A stretch of 20,524 bases of DNA from Nanobdellota archaeon. GTDB taxonomy: Archaea; Nanobdellota; Nanobdellia; SCGC-AAA011-G17; ARS1403. The notes under the pieces are model-generated. The model was not told the origin of the DNA. It worked only from the letters and a program-made list of their open reading frames with translations, and searched no databases. The first letter of the stretch is position 1. Each line of letters starts with the position of its first letter. The translations under genes were made by a program, and so were the position numbers. Positions 4,936-11,671 of this stretch are shown in pieces. The DNA is taken from positions 1-20,524 of the forward strand of contig JAHJRB010000021.1 of NCBI GenBank assembly GCA_018831025.1, given 5' to 3'.

Positions 4936-5724
4936 TTGAATAAGAATCTTTTAGGGGATGGAGAATTGAATTCCATTTTTTCTGGAATTGAAGATTCGCA
5001 ACATATCTTACATTTATATTCTCCTAGTGTAAATAAATATTTAATTCATGCTTCTTTTTTCTCTGATGGTAAGGTTGCTTATATTACTGAAGAAGATCCT
5101 AATTTAATAGTAAAAAAATTCAATCTGTTAAAAGCTGATTTATCTATAATTTCTCCACATGAAGTAGATAAAATTAAAGATTGTGATAGGATTATAATAG
5201 ATACTGATTCTATCAACCCAGAACTAAATATGGAAAAGATAAGAAAAAGCTTTAATGGGCAATCAGTTTTATGCACATACAATATTAGTAAACTTGATCC
5301 AAAAAAAATTAAATCTTTGGCTAAAGAATATGATAAATTAATTCTTACTAGTGATAATACAACTTTATTATCTTCTGATTCTATAAATACTAAGAGGTTA
5401 ATTAATAATGATCTGATTGACGAGTTTGTTAAAAAAGAATTGAAGATGATAGCTCTGGCATTAATAAACAAAGAAACAATGTGTGGCAGAGATATTAAAC
5501 TAGAGATATATAAAAATTTCAATATTTTAATTAGTTCAGGAACATTATATCCATTATTACATGAATTAGAAAAAAATAAGTTAATAGAATGTCATAATGA
5601 AATCAAAACAAAAATTTATAGGCCTGCTAATAAAAAGATAATAAACAAAATCTTAAATGAGCATATACAAGTTAAGAATTTTTTAAGCAATTTTTTACAA
5701 TCATCTATGATAAAAGAGAAATAA
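4936..5724 (+). CDS. MEDS-like sensor/PadR fusion regulator
   Basis: About 262 residues, first gene of the main operon. I chose the TTG at 4936 because GAGGTGA ends 6 nt before it; a TTG at 4930 directly abuts that site. Residues 1-150 (QHILHLYSPSVNKYLIHASFFSDGKVAYITEEDPN, then DCDRIIIDTDSINPELNMEKI) resemble the MEDS/DcmR sensory domain, a degenerate P-loop-like fold used in methanogen and methylotroph regulators. Residues 170-262 are a PadR winged helix: MCGRDIKLEIYKNFNILISSGTLYPLLHELEKNKLIEC. It replaces haloarchaeal gvpD/gvpE at the head of the gvpF-M operon, so it is probably an autoregulating gvp regulator responding to an unknown signal. The PadR part is certain, the MEDS part moderate. 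Confidence 0.75.
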   Translation: MNKNLLGDGELNSIFSGIEDSQHILHLYSPSVNKYLIHASFFSDGKVAYITEEDPNLIVKKFNLLKADLSIISPHEVDKIKDCDRIIIDTDSINPELNMEKIRKSFNGQSVLCTYNISKLDPKKIKSLAKEYDKLILTSDNTTLLSSDSINTKRLINNDLIDEFVKKELKMIALALINKETMCGRDIKLEIYKNFNILISSGTLYPLLHELEKNKLIECHNEIKTKIYRPANKKIINKILNEHIQVKNFLSNFLQSSMIKEK

Positions 5725-5725
5725 A

Positions 5726-6388
5726 ATGGCAAAAAAGAATAAAATAGGAGAGTATCTCTACTGTATAACTACTAAAAAAGATGCACCTAAAGAATTTAAT
5801 ATCAAAGGAATGGAAGATAGTGATATTCGTGTAATGTTTTATAGAGATTTAGCTGCTATTGTTAGTAAAGCTCCTTTAAAAGAATATGAACCAACTGAAG
5901 AGAATGTAGAAAAACATAAAACAGTTGCTTTACATATTTTAAAAGACCATACTGTTTTGCCAGTGGCATTGGGTATGGTTTTCAAAAAAATGGGTATTCT
6001 GACTTCTACAATGGGCAGAGTTTATTTTGTATTAAAAAAAAGTCTTAATTTAATTGATAACAAAATTGAATTAGGGGTTAAGGTAATCCTTCCTAAAAAT
6101 TTTGAAGAATCAAATAATGGAAAGAGTATAGAAGAACTAAGAGAAGAGTGTAAAACAGAATTTGCTAAAAAGCTTGATGGAATAGCAGTAGAATCAAAGG
6201 AAGGCAAGTTATTTAGTGATAGACTTGCTTTGAATATGTCTTTTTTAGTTGACAGAAATAATATAGATAAGTTTTCAGATATATTAGGAAAACTTGATGA
6301 TAAATATAATGACCTAAAGGTACAGTATACAGGACCATGGCCACCATATAATTTTGTTGATGTTAGAATAATGAGTAGGGGGAAATAA
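5726..6388 (+). CDS. gvpF: Gas vesicle protein GvpF (GvpF/GvpL family)
   Basis: A 220-residue GvpF/L family protein. It opens with GEYLYCITTKKD (residues 8-19) and closes with the family hallmark YTGPWPPYNFVDV (201-213). The middle is the two-domain alpha/beta region with EKHKTVALHILKDHTVLPVALGMVFK (62-87), in which the conserved H-x-x-x-P-x-x-G-x-x-F pattern is kept. Family members are minor shell or assembly proteins, with GvpF contacting GvpA in haloarchaea. It starts 1 nt after the regulator stop and ends 2 nt before gvpG. A second family member (gvpL) lies at 11640, as in the haloarchaeal F/L arrangement. Confidence 0.93.
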   Translation: MAKKNKIGEYLYCITTKKDAPKEFNIKGMEDSDIRVMFYRDLAAIVSKAPLKEYEPTEENVEKHKTVALHILKDHTVLPVALGMVFKKMGILTSTMGRVYFVLKKSLNLIDNKIELGVKVILPKNFEESNNGKSIEELREECKTEFAKKLDGIAVESKEGKLFSDRLALNMSFLVDRNNIDKFSDILGKLDDKYNDLKVQYTGPWPPYNFVDVRIMSRGK

Positions 6389-6390
6389 AA

Positions 6391-6663
6391 ATGGTATTAG
6401 TAGTTGATGATTTGATTTTAACAATAACTGTTAGACCATTTGTTTTCATATTTAAACAAGTACATCAGCATGCTTTAAGAGAGATGTATCCTTTAGAAAA
6501 GATTCAGAATGTAATAAAAGAAAACAGGATGGAGTATGAGCTCAAAGAGATAAGTAAAGAAGAATACGGAAAAGGAGCTGCTATATTGGAAGAAAAATTA
6601 AAGGTAGCTAAAAAAGTGAGAGAAATGTATTCAGGAACTGATGTATTGTCGGAGGTAAAATGA
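6391..6663 (+). CDS. gvpG: Gas vesicle protein GvpG
   Basis: A 90-residue protein. The N-terminal VLVVDDLILTITVRPFVFIFKQVHQHALREMY matches the GvpG opening (L-DDLL-x(n)-P...WI-x-x-KI-x-x-x-A), and residues 35-80 are the charged helical half with EYELKEISKEEYGKGAAILEEKL, the family's E-x-G-x-I-s-x-E-E-x-x-x-x-E-x-x-L-L. GvpG is a small assembly protein of the GvpF-M set. The stop overlaps the next start as ATGA. Its position directly after gvpF and before gvpH matches the haloarchaeal order. Confidence 0.85.
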   Translation: MVLVVDDLILTITVRPFVFIFKQVHQHALREMYPLEKIQNVIKENRMEYELKEISKEEYGKGAAILEEKLKVAKKVREMYSGTDVLSEVK

Positions 6664-7151
6664 GAAAAGAAGAAAAAGCAACTGGTTTGCTTAATGGATT
6701 ATTGGATTTTTTAAAGGGAATTGAAGAATTACAAACTAAAGGATTTGAAAAAAGTAGCAATAGTGAGTTTTCAACATCCTCTGGTAAAAAAGGAATCTAC
6801 GATTATGGTGTAAAAATAGGAGCACTAAAAAAAAGTGCCTTAAGCCAAAGACCTAGAAAGATAAAAGAAGAAACTGTAGAGCCTGAAAATATTGAAAAAG
6901 AACCGTTAGTAGATATTTTTGATAAAGATAATTATGTTTTAGTTGTTGCTGAATTGCCAAATATAAAAGAAAAAGATTTGGATTTTAAGATAGTAAAAAA
7001 TGTTCTAAAGATTAATGCAAAAACATCAGCTGGAAATGTCGAGAAAGATATTACTATTCCTGAAGGGGGTGAAGTAGATAAAATAGAAAAAGTTTCATTG
7101 AAAAATAACATTCTTGAAATTAAATTAAAAAAGAAAAAGGAGGTAAAATAA
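6660..7151 (+). CDS. gvpH: GvpH (Hsp20-like gas vesicle protein)
   Basis: A 163-residue two-part protein. Residues 8-60 are the GvpH N-domain (GLLNGLLDFLKGIEELQTKGF ... GIYDYGVKIGAL). Residues 80-163 form an alpha-crystallin/Hsp20-like beta-sandwich: PLVDIFDKDNYVLVVAELPNIKEKDLDFKIVKNVLKINA, then KDITIPEGGEVDKIEKVSLKNNILEIKL. GvpH in haloarchaea is chaperone-like and binds other accessory Gvps. It is separated from gvpG by an ATGA overlap. Two other Hsp20-type proteins occur further on in the operon (8440 and 10679), both sharing the DVFDEKDKIRVVT core, and this is the one with the conventional GvpH architecture. Confidence 0.85.
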   Translation: MRKEEKATGLLNGLLDFLKGIEELQTKGFEKSSNSEFSTSSGKKGIYDYGVKIGALKKSALSQRPRKIKEETVEPENIEKEPLVDIFDKDNYVLVVAELPNIKEKDLDFKIVKNVLKINAKTSAGNVEKDITIPEGGEVDKIEKVSLKNNILEIKLKKKKEVK

Positions 7152-7514
7152 ATGGTAGATAGTATAGGAAGGATATCTTTTGGTAGAGGAGCTACAGAAA
7201 CAGGAGAAAAAAGGAAAAAGATAATACATAAAGTAAGGAAAAAGGCAGAACAAAGCAGAGATGACTCAAGAAGAAAATTGTTAGAAGCAAATAGAAGATA
7301 CAAGATTAAAATTGCAAGAAATGAAGCAAAAATGGACCTAAGGAAAAAAGATAAAGAAAAGAATTTGAATCCAGTAGTTGTCTCTTTAATGCCCTCAAGA
7401 AAATATGCAAAATCTCTGAGGAATCCTGTAAATTGGTCAGGTGTACCTAATAAACCAAAATATTCAGGTGCAATAACAACTAGGGAGAGAATTTATGGAA
7501 AAAGATTTGATTAG
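7152..7514 (+). CDS. Basic GvpI-like protein (ends at an in-frame TAG)
   Basis: A 120-residue strongly basic protein. Residues 18-75 are a Lys/Arg-rich helix, followed by NPVVVSLMPSRKYAKSLRNP and GVPNKPKYSGAITTRERIYGKRFD. Sequence similarity to GvpI is weak to my eye, but GvpI is a small basic protein and the slot between gvpH and gvpJ is exactly its place. The frame ends at TAG 7512-7514 and then stays open for another 53 sense codons to a TAA at 7674-7676, so the annotated gene may be the 5' part of a longer one. It starts directly after the gvpH stop. Confidence 0.55.
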   Translation: MVDSIGRISFGRGATETGEKRKKIIHKVRKKAEQSRDDSRRKLLEANRRYKIKIARNEAKMDLRKKDKEKNLNPVVVSLMPSRKYAKSLRNPVNWSGVPNKPKYSGAITTRERIYGKRFD

Positions 7515-7676
7515 CTTGAACAGGAAACATTAAAAAAAATAGAAGGAGAAAAGGTTGAGATTGTTGAAAAACTGCCTGAGAAAGATTCGTCTGAGGAAAG
7601 TGTTTCTAAAGATAGCAACAATTTGAAAAAAGAAAGTGTAACTATTGTGGATAATAAACAACAAAAATCAGAATAA
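7515..7676 (+). other. Open frame continuing in phase after the gvpI-like amber stop
   Basis: 53 sense codons in phase with the preceding gene follow its TAG and end at TAA. The product would be Glu/Lys/Ser-rich (LEQETLKKIEGEKVEIVEKL..., ending DNKQQKSE), a plausible disordered tail. No start codon with a ribosome binding site lies in it, so it is either a readthrough tail, a decayed 3' end after a nonsense mutation, or a sequencing artefact. The ribosome binding site of the next gene (AAAGGAG, 7698-7704) lies beyond it. Confidence 0.4.
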
Positions 7677-7714
7677 AATAAGAGGTTAATATTTCATAAA
7701 GGAGTAATTTATAG

Positions 7715-8056
7715 ATGGACAAATATAGCCCAAAGCTAAAATTAGTACCTAAGCAAAGAGAAGGTTTAATTCAAACTGTAGATAGGATGTTAGATAAAGG
7801 TATAGTGATAGATGTTAAATTAAGATTATATCTTAAAGATTTAAAATTAATAGGTGTTAGAGCTACGACTATTCTTACTAATTTTGAATCTGGAATAAAA
7901 TTTGGTTTAGATTTTCCAGAAGATACTAATTTTGATACAAAAGCTTGGCGTGATTTAATTATAAAAGAAAAATGTCATCAATGTAGCAAGATGTTGAAGA
8001 AAGAGGAATTAAATGATGGTTGCCCATGGTGCGGTTTTAATTTAAAAACAAGTTAA
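7715..8056 (+). CDS. GvpA-family minor shell protein with C-terminal zinc ribbon (GvpJ-like)
   Basis: A 113-residue protein. Residues 18-65 (LIQTVDRMLDKGIVIDVKLRLYLKDLKLIGVRATTILTNFESGIKFG) form a GvpA/GvpJ-type fold with the D-R-[LM]-LDKG-V-ID signature. After the linker LDFPEDTNFDTKAWRDLI, Cys87/Cys90 (CHQC) and Cys103/Cys106 (CPWC) form a zinc-ribbon-like module. The next gene has the same fusion. GvpA-family minor proteins (J, M, S) sit at the tips or in the nucleation complex; none that I know of carries a zinc ribbon. SD AAAGGAG at 7698-7704. J-position in the F-G-H-I-J-K-L-M order. Confidence 0.8.
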   Translation: MDKYSPKLKLVPKQREGLIQTVDRMLDKGIVIDVKLRLYLKDLKLIGVRATTILTNFESGIKFGLDFPEDTNFDTKAWRDLIIKEKCHQCSKMLKKEELNDGCPWCGFNLKTS

Positions 8057-8057
8057 G

Positions 8058-8426
8058 ATGGAAGAACAAGTTCTAGAGCCGGAAAGAGAAACAAATTCTG
8101 AATTAGGTAATTTAATTGAGAGAGTTTTGGACAAAGGATTGGTGATTAATGCTGATATTATTGTTTCTGTTTCTGGAACTGAGTTATTAGGAATTAAAAT
8201 CAGGGCTGCTTTGGCATCATTTGAAACTGCTGCACAATATGGGTTACAATTTCCTTCCGGCACTAATATAGAAACGACAGCTTGGAAAGAAGCAATGGTA
8301 GAAAAAGAATCATGTCCACAATGTAATAAAGTAGTAGATGTTGGTGAGTTACTAAATAAAAATTGCCCTTGGTGTGGATGGGAAAGTGCAAAAGCAAAAG
8401 CTGAAAAAATTGCTACAAAACAATAA
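8058..8426 (+). CDS. gvpJ: GvpJ-like shell protein with C-terminal zinc ribbon
   Basis: A 122-residue protein. The GvpA-family core is LGNLIERVLDKGLVINADIIVSVSGTELLGIKIRAALASFETAAQYG (16-62), a close match to GvpJ/M because of LDKGLVINADIIVSV, also present in the gvpM at 12435. The linker LQFPSGTNIETTAWKEAM is the same as in the preceding gene. It is followed by Cys86/Cys89 (CPQC) and Cys103/Cys106 (CPWC) with a Gly after the last Cys, a zinc-ribbon module. The tail is Ala/Lys-rich. It is separated by 1 nt from the previous gene, so the pair looks like an old tandem duplication. Confidence 0.85.
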   Translation: MEEQVLEPERETNSELGNLIERVLDKGLVINADIIVSVSGTELLGIKIRAALASFETAAQYGLQFPSGTNIETTAWKEAMVEKESCPQCNKVVDVGELLNKNCPWCGWESAKAKAEKIATKQ

Positions 8427-8439
8427 TTAACTAAATAAG

Positions 8440-8988
8440 ATGTTAGCTGAAAAATTTAATTTAGATAAAAATGGATTAGGTAAAATAAATAAATTTATGA
8501 AATCTTTAGATGAAGAAAGTAAAGCATTAGTGCTTTTTATTTTAAGAAACCGACATGCTGATATTAGAGAGTTAAGTAATTTAATTTCTGCACCAAATGA
8601 TTCTCATACAATAATCAGAATAAAGGATGTTATTAACACAAGTGCTGAAAATATTTTAAATAAGCCTATGTTAATATTTGAAGAAAGTAAAATAGATCCT
8701 GTTACTAAAAATAAAGTGCTATTTTCATGGTGGCTAAATGATGAAATAGAATTAGTAGAGGAAAAAGAAGCTGTTGATGTTTTTGATGAAAAAGATAAGA
8801 TAAGAGTTGTTACGAGACTTTCAGATGTTAAAGAAGAAGACATAAATATTGATGTTGATAATGATACACTTATAATCTCTACTGGAAAAAATCGTAAAAA
8901 GATTCCATTATTTAATAGAGTAGAAAATCAAATAGAAAAAACATACAAAAATAATGTACTAGAGGTTAGTTTAAAAAAATTAAATTAA
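8440..8988 (+). CDS. Winged-helix/Hsp20 fusion protein
   Basis: A 182-residue protein. The C-terminal part (about residues 105-182) is Hsp20/GvpH-like: AVDVFDEKDKIRVVTRLSDVKEEDINIDVDNDTLIISTGKNRKKIPLF, then a C-terminal strand NNVLEVSLKKL. Its core is nearly the same as in the protein at 10679. The N-terminal 100 residues (DEESKALVLFILRNRHADIRELSNLISAPNDSHTIIRIKDVI..., then MLIFEESKIDPVTKNKVLFSWWLND) have the helix-helix-helix-hairpin pattern of a winged-helix domain. This puts a DNA-binding-like domain and a small heat-shock-like domain in one chain, directly before the histidine kinase. The Hsp20 call is firm, the winged-helix call moderate. A regulator that senses unassembled vesicle protein is inference. 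Confidence 0.75.
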   Translation: MLAEKFNLDKNGLGKINKFMKSLDEESKALVLFILRNRHADIRELSNLISAPNDSHTIIRIKDVINTSAENILNKPMLIFEESKIDPVTKNKVLFSWWLNDEIELVEEKEAVDVFDEKDKIRVVTRLSDVKEEDINIDVDNDTLIISTGKNRKKIPLFNRVENQIEKTYKNNVLEVSLKKLN

Positions 8989-8989
8989 A

Positions 8990-9817
8990 ATGGTTAGAGC
9001 TAAGTTTGAGGAATTAAAAGAAACTAAAAAAACTATAAAGAAGCAGATAGAAGAATTGAAAGAACTGGATAAGATGAAAATTGAATTTTTGAATATTACT
9101 TCCCATGAATTAAAAACACCCCTAACACAGATAATAGCCTATCTTGATATATTACAAAATGAAAAACAAGGCAAGCTCAATAAAAATCAAAAAGAAAGTT
9201 TAAAGATTATTTCTAGTAATACAAAGAGATTGAAGAGTTTAATATGGGATATTTTAGATTTATCAGGGTTAGAATCAAAACAAATAAAATTTGACATGCA
9301 GCCAATTAAAATAAATGAGGTTATTGAAGATGCAATTAGAGATGTGAAATCACTTGCTGAAGAAAAGAATATCACTATTAATAAAAATTTAGGTAATTTT
9401 CCTTTAATAGAAGGAGATGAAGAAAGATTAAAACAAGTTATAACTAATTTAGTAAATAATGCTATTAAGTTTACACCTAAAAGAGGGAAAATAGATATTA
9501 ATGTAGGGAAAAAAAGTTATAGACTTTTTATTACAGTAAAAGATATGGGTATAGGTATTAAAAAAATATATTTAGAAAAGATATTTGATAAATTCTACCA
9601 AGTAGATACTGGAGATAAGAGAAAATATTCTGGAACAGGTCTTGGCTTGACAATATGCCAAGGAATAATTAAAGCCCATGGCGGTGAAATCTGGGCTGAG
9701 AGTGAACCAAAAAAGGGATCTGCTTTTAACATCTTATTGTATTATAAGAGATTAGGAAAACCAACAGAGGCATTTACAGAGGCATTTAGTAAGCGGGGGG
9801 GGGGGGGGAAAAATTAA
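8990..9817 (+). CDS. Cytoplasmic sensor histidine kinase with poly-G 3' end
   Basis: A 275-residue kinase. Residues 3-33 are a charged coiled coil. The H-box is SHELKTPL with His39. Then come the N-box NLVNNAIKF (153-161), G1 DMGIGI (185-190), F-box FDKFYQ (199-204) and G2 GTGLGL (215-220). No membrane segment or sensor domain is visible, so it must take its signal through a partner, perhaps the Hsp20 fusion encoded 1 nt upstream. After the ATPase domain the tail has two copies of the motif TEAF and then SKRGGGGKN, the Gly run being encoded by 14 consecutive G. Insertion or loss of G would change the frame only after residue 268, which leaves the catalytic domains intact but alters the C-terminus and the spacing to the next gene. 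Confidence 0.95.
   Translation: MVRAKFEELKETKKTIKKQIEELKELDKMKIEFLNITSHELKTPLTQIIAYLDILQNEKQGKLNKNQKESLKIISSNTKRLKSLIWDILDLSGLESKQIKFDMQPIKINEVIEDAIRDVKSLAEEKNITINKNLGNFPLIEGDEERLKQVITNLVNNAIKFTPKRGKIDINVGKKSYRLFITVKDMGIGIKKIYLEKIFDKFYQVDTGDKRKYSGTGLGLTICQGIIKAHGGEIWAESEPKKGSAFNILLYYKRLGKPTEAFTEAFSKRGGGGKN
9764..9787 (+). repeat. Perfect tandem 12-bp duplication
   Basis: ACAGAGGCATTT occurs twice back to back (9764-9775 and 9776-9787), encoding the repeated TEAF residues of the kinase tail. It is 7 bp before the poly-G tract, so two slippage-prone elements lie within 45 bp. Confidence 0.9.
9795..9808 (+). repeat. 14-base poly-G homopolymer in the kinase gene
   Basis: Fourteen consecutive G in a genome that is otherwise strongly AT-rich. 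Loss of one G lets the kinase frame run to a TGA at 9858-9860, past the response regulator ATG. Gain of one G ends it at TAA 9823-9825. The tract is a candidate slipped-strand switch. Confidence 0.9.
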
Positions 9818-9837
9818 AAAATTAATTGAGGTTGAAA

Positions 9838-10677
9838 ATGATAAAGATAATGCATGTTGATGACAACAAAGATACAAGAAAAGTAGTTAAGTTAATGTTG
9901 AGAAGTGAAGGTTATGATATAATCAGTATAGCTAGTGGGAAAAGCTGTATTGATAAATTAAAAACAGAAAAACCTAATTTAATATTACTGGATATTATGA
10001 TGCCTAAGATGAGTGGCTGGGATGTGTTCCAGGAGATTAAGAAATATAAGTTAAGAGGAACTAAAGTAGCTTTTTTTAGTATAGCACCAGTTTCCCAACA
10101 GAAAAAACAGGAATTGTATAAAAAGGGTGCTGTTGGTTATATCACAAAACCATTTACATCAGAGGAGCTAATTAAAAAAGTAAAGAAAATAATTAGAGAG
10201 GAACCATTAGATGCTAATAAGGAGATTACCATTAATGACTTTATTAAAAAAATAGAACATAAAGATGATATAAAAATTCTAAGCGAGATCATTGTTAATC
10301 TTATAACTTTAAAGGCGATAAAGAAAGATAGTTTTGAAAGTGGTCAAGATATTATAAAAAAAGTAGTTTCTAAATTGGAAATTATAATAACCTCTGATTC
10401 TCTAGAAGATTTTTTATTAAATTTAACTAATGGTGTGAGATATAAAAAATTAGTACAGGAGCGTATTAAGAAAGAGCTTACTTCTAAATTCAAGACATTA
10501 ATAGTTTCAAGTTCACTTTATGATATTTTATCTTCATGGGAGAGATATGGGTTATTAAAAAGTAAAGGATTTGGTAAAAATAAATTATATAAATTAACCA
10601 ATAAAAGTTATGATGCAGAAAAACTTTTGGTAGATCATATGGGGAAAGAAGGAATTAAAAATATAATCAATATTTAA
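9838..10677 (+). CDS. Response regulator with PadR-like output domain
   Basis: About 279 residues. I chose ATG 9838 because GAGGTT (9829-9834) lies just upstream; an upstream TTG at 9826 has no ribosome binding site. The receiver domain occupies residues 1-120: acidic D8/D9 (HVDDN), phosphoacceptor D52 (LLDIMMP), S81 (FFSI) and K104 (ITKPF). The C-terminal half contains two PadR-like segments, SGQDIIKKVVSKLEIIITSDSLEDFLLNL and KELTSKFKTLIVSSSLYDILSSWERYGLLKSK, then a wing GFGKNKLYKLTNKS. The second matches the PadR protein at 3633 (ISTGTVYPVLDRLKYQKLIKNKGKNKRRLFSIT). It is therefore probably a DNA-binding regulator phosphorylated by the adjacent kinase; response regulators with a PadR output are rare. 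Confidence 0.85.
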   Translation: MIKIMHVDDNKDTRKVVKLMLRSEGYDIISIASGKSCIDKLKTEKPNLILLDIMMPKMSGWDVFQEIKKYKLRGTKVAFFSIAPVSQQKKQELYKKGAVGYITKPFTSEELIKKVKKIIREEPLDANKEITINDFIKKIEHKDDIKILSEIIVNLITLKAIKKDSFESGQDIIKKVVSKLEIIITSDSLEDFLLNLTNGVRYKKLVQERIKKELTSKFKTLIVSSSLYDILSSWERYGLLKSKGFGKNKLYKLTNKSYDAEKLLVDHMGKEGIKNIINI

Positions 10678-10678
10678 A

Positions 10679-11158
10679 ATGGTAGAAAAAAGAAAGAAAA
10701 AAGAAGAAGGAATAGCAAGTGAAGTGCTCAAAGACATTGGAGATATAGTACCAGCTTTTTCAGGTTTAATTAAAACAGTAACAAAGACAGAAGCTTTCAA
10801 AAAAAGACTGAAAGAAGTTGATAAAGAAATTAAGAAGAGATTAAAAGTTGAAGGTGGGCATTCAGTAAGGTCTATATTACCTGAGTCAGGAAAGAAAATA
10901 AAAGCTACTCAAAAAATTAAGCCAAAAGAAACTAAGAAAAAGCATCTAGTTGATGTTTTTGATGAGAAAGATAAAATAAGAGTTGTTACAGAATTAAGAA
11001 ATGTTAAATTAAAAGATATTAAAATAAATTTAGAAAATAAAAGCCTTATAATAACTGCCAAAAAAAAGAAGAGAACAATAAAACTACCTTGTGCTGTTAA
11101 AAAACAAATAAAGAAGCAATATAAAAACGGAATTTTAGAGGTTGTATTTAAAAAATAA
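10679..11158 (+). CDS. Hsp20-like GvpH homologue
   Basis: A 159-residue protein. Residues 85-159 are a small heat-shock-like beta-sandwich: HLVDVFDEKDKIRVVTELRNVKLKDIKINLENKSLIITAKKKKRTIKLPC, ending NGILEVVFKK. The DVFDEKDKIRVVT segment is nearly identical to the fusion protein at 8440 and clearly related to gvpH at 6660. The N-terminal 80 residues are charged and helical (SEVLKDIGDIVPAFSGLIKTVTKTEAFKKRLKEVDKEIKKR) rather than GvpH N-domain-like. It follows the response regulator by 1 nt. Chaperone activity for vesicle subunits is inferred from the family. Confidence 0.75.
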   Translation: MVEKRKKKEEGIASEVLKDIGDIVPAFSGLIKTVTKTEAFKKRLKEVDKEIKKRLKVEGGHSVRSILPESGKKIKATQKIKPKETKKKHLVDVFDEKDKIRVVTELRNVKLKDIKINLENKSLIITAKKKKRTIKLPCAVKKQIKKQYKNGILEVVFKK

Positions 11159-11159
11159 A

Positions 11160-11342
11160 ATGCCATTAATCAAAGCAAAAGTAAAGCTAAAGAAGGGAAA
11201 ATTAAAAGCAAAAGTAAAGTATCCTTTAGTTGGGGAAACTGAACTTGAATTGGGATCAACTAATAAATTAAAGGCGCTTGTTAAGGTTCCTTTTATATTT
11301 TCAGCAAAATTTTTTGGGTTTTTAAAAAGAAGGAAAAAATGA
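11160..11342 (+). CDS. Small basic protein before gvpK, unknown
   Basis: A 60-residue Lys-rich protein, MPLIKAKVKLKKGKLKAKVKYPLVGE to FFGFLKRRKK. I chose ATG 11160 because it follows the previous stop directly (TAA-A-ATG); a longer start at 11142 overlaps the Hsp20 gene with no ribosome binding site. The alternating Lys/hydrophobic pattern suggests beta strands, and the C-terminal FIFSAKFFGFLKRRKK is a hydrophobic-basic patch that could touch a membrane or the vesicle surface. The stop overlaps gvpK's start as ATGA. I do not recognise a family. Confidence 0.6.
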   Translation: MPLIKAKVKLKKGKLKAKVKYPLVGETELELGSTNKLKALVKVPFIFSAKFFGFLKRRKK

Positions 11343-11671
11343 TAAATATAGATGAGAAAAATCTGAAACATGGTGTTTTAGGTTTAGTAATGGCCATAAC
11401 TGAAGTAATCAGGGATGCTTTAAAATTACAAGCTGTTAGAAGGGTGAAATCAGGGAGATTAACAAATGAAGAAGTTAAAAGGCTAGGAACAGCATTAGCT
11501 GAGCTTGATAAGGCAATTGAAGAAATAAAAGAAGAACAAGGTGTTACAGAGGCAGTTCAAGGTGTGAGGGATAACTTAGATGATTTAGCAAATGATGTTG
11601 TTAATAAAATACTAAATCCAAAAAAATGGGAGGAACAAATTGGAACAAGAAATACAACAAAAGTTGGGTGA
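11339..11671 (+). CDS. gvpK: Gas vesicle protein GvpK
   Basis: A 110-residue protein. HGVLGLVMAITEVIRDALKLQAVRRVKSGRLTNEEVKRLGTALAELDKAIEEIKEEQGV is the conserved GvpK block: L-L-x-L-x-x-x-L-R-x-x-x-E-x-Q-A-x-R-R-V-x-x-G-x-L-T-x-E-E-x-E-R-L-G-x-A-L. GvpK is an essential accessory protein in gas vesicle assembly. The coding region overlaps the next gene by 32 nt, which encodes the ribosome binding site of gvpL. Confidence 0.93.
   Translation: MINIDEKNLKHGVLGLVMAITEVIRDALKLQAVRRVKSGRLTNEEVKRLGTALAELDKAIEEIKEEQGVTEAVQGVRDNLDDLANDVVNKILNPKKWEEQIGTRNTTKVG

Noticed and set aside
7512..7514. Genome-wide reassignment of TAG to a sense codon
   Set aside because: TAG ends at least three other well-supported genes here (stops at 4682, 12431, 20446), and gvpL is a normal length for its family, so TAG is a stop in general.
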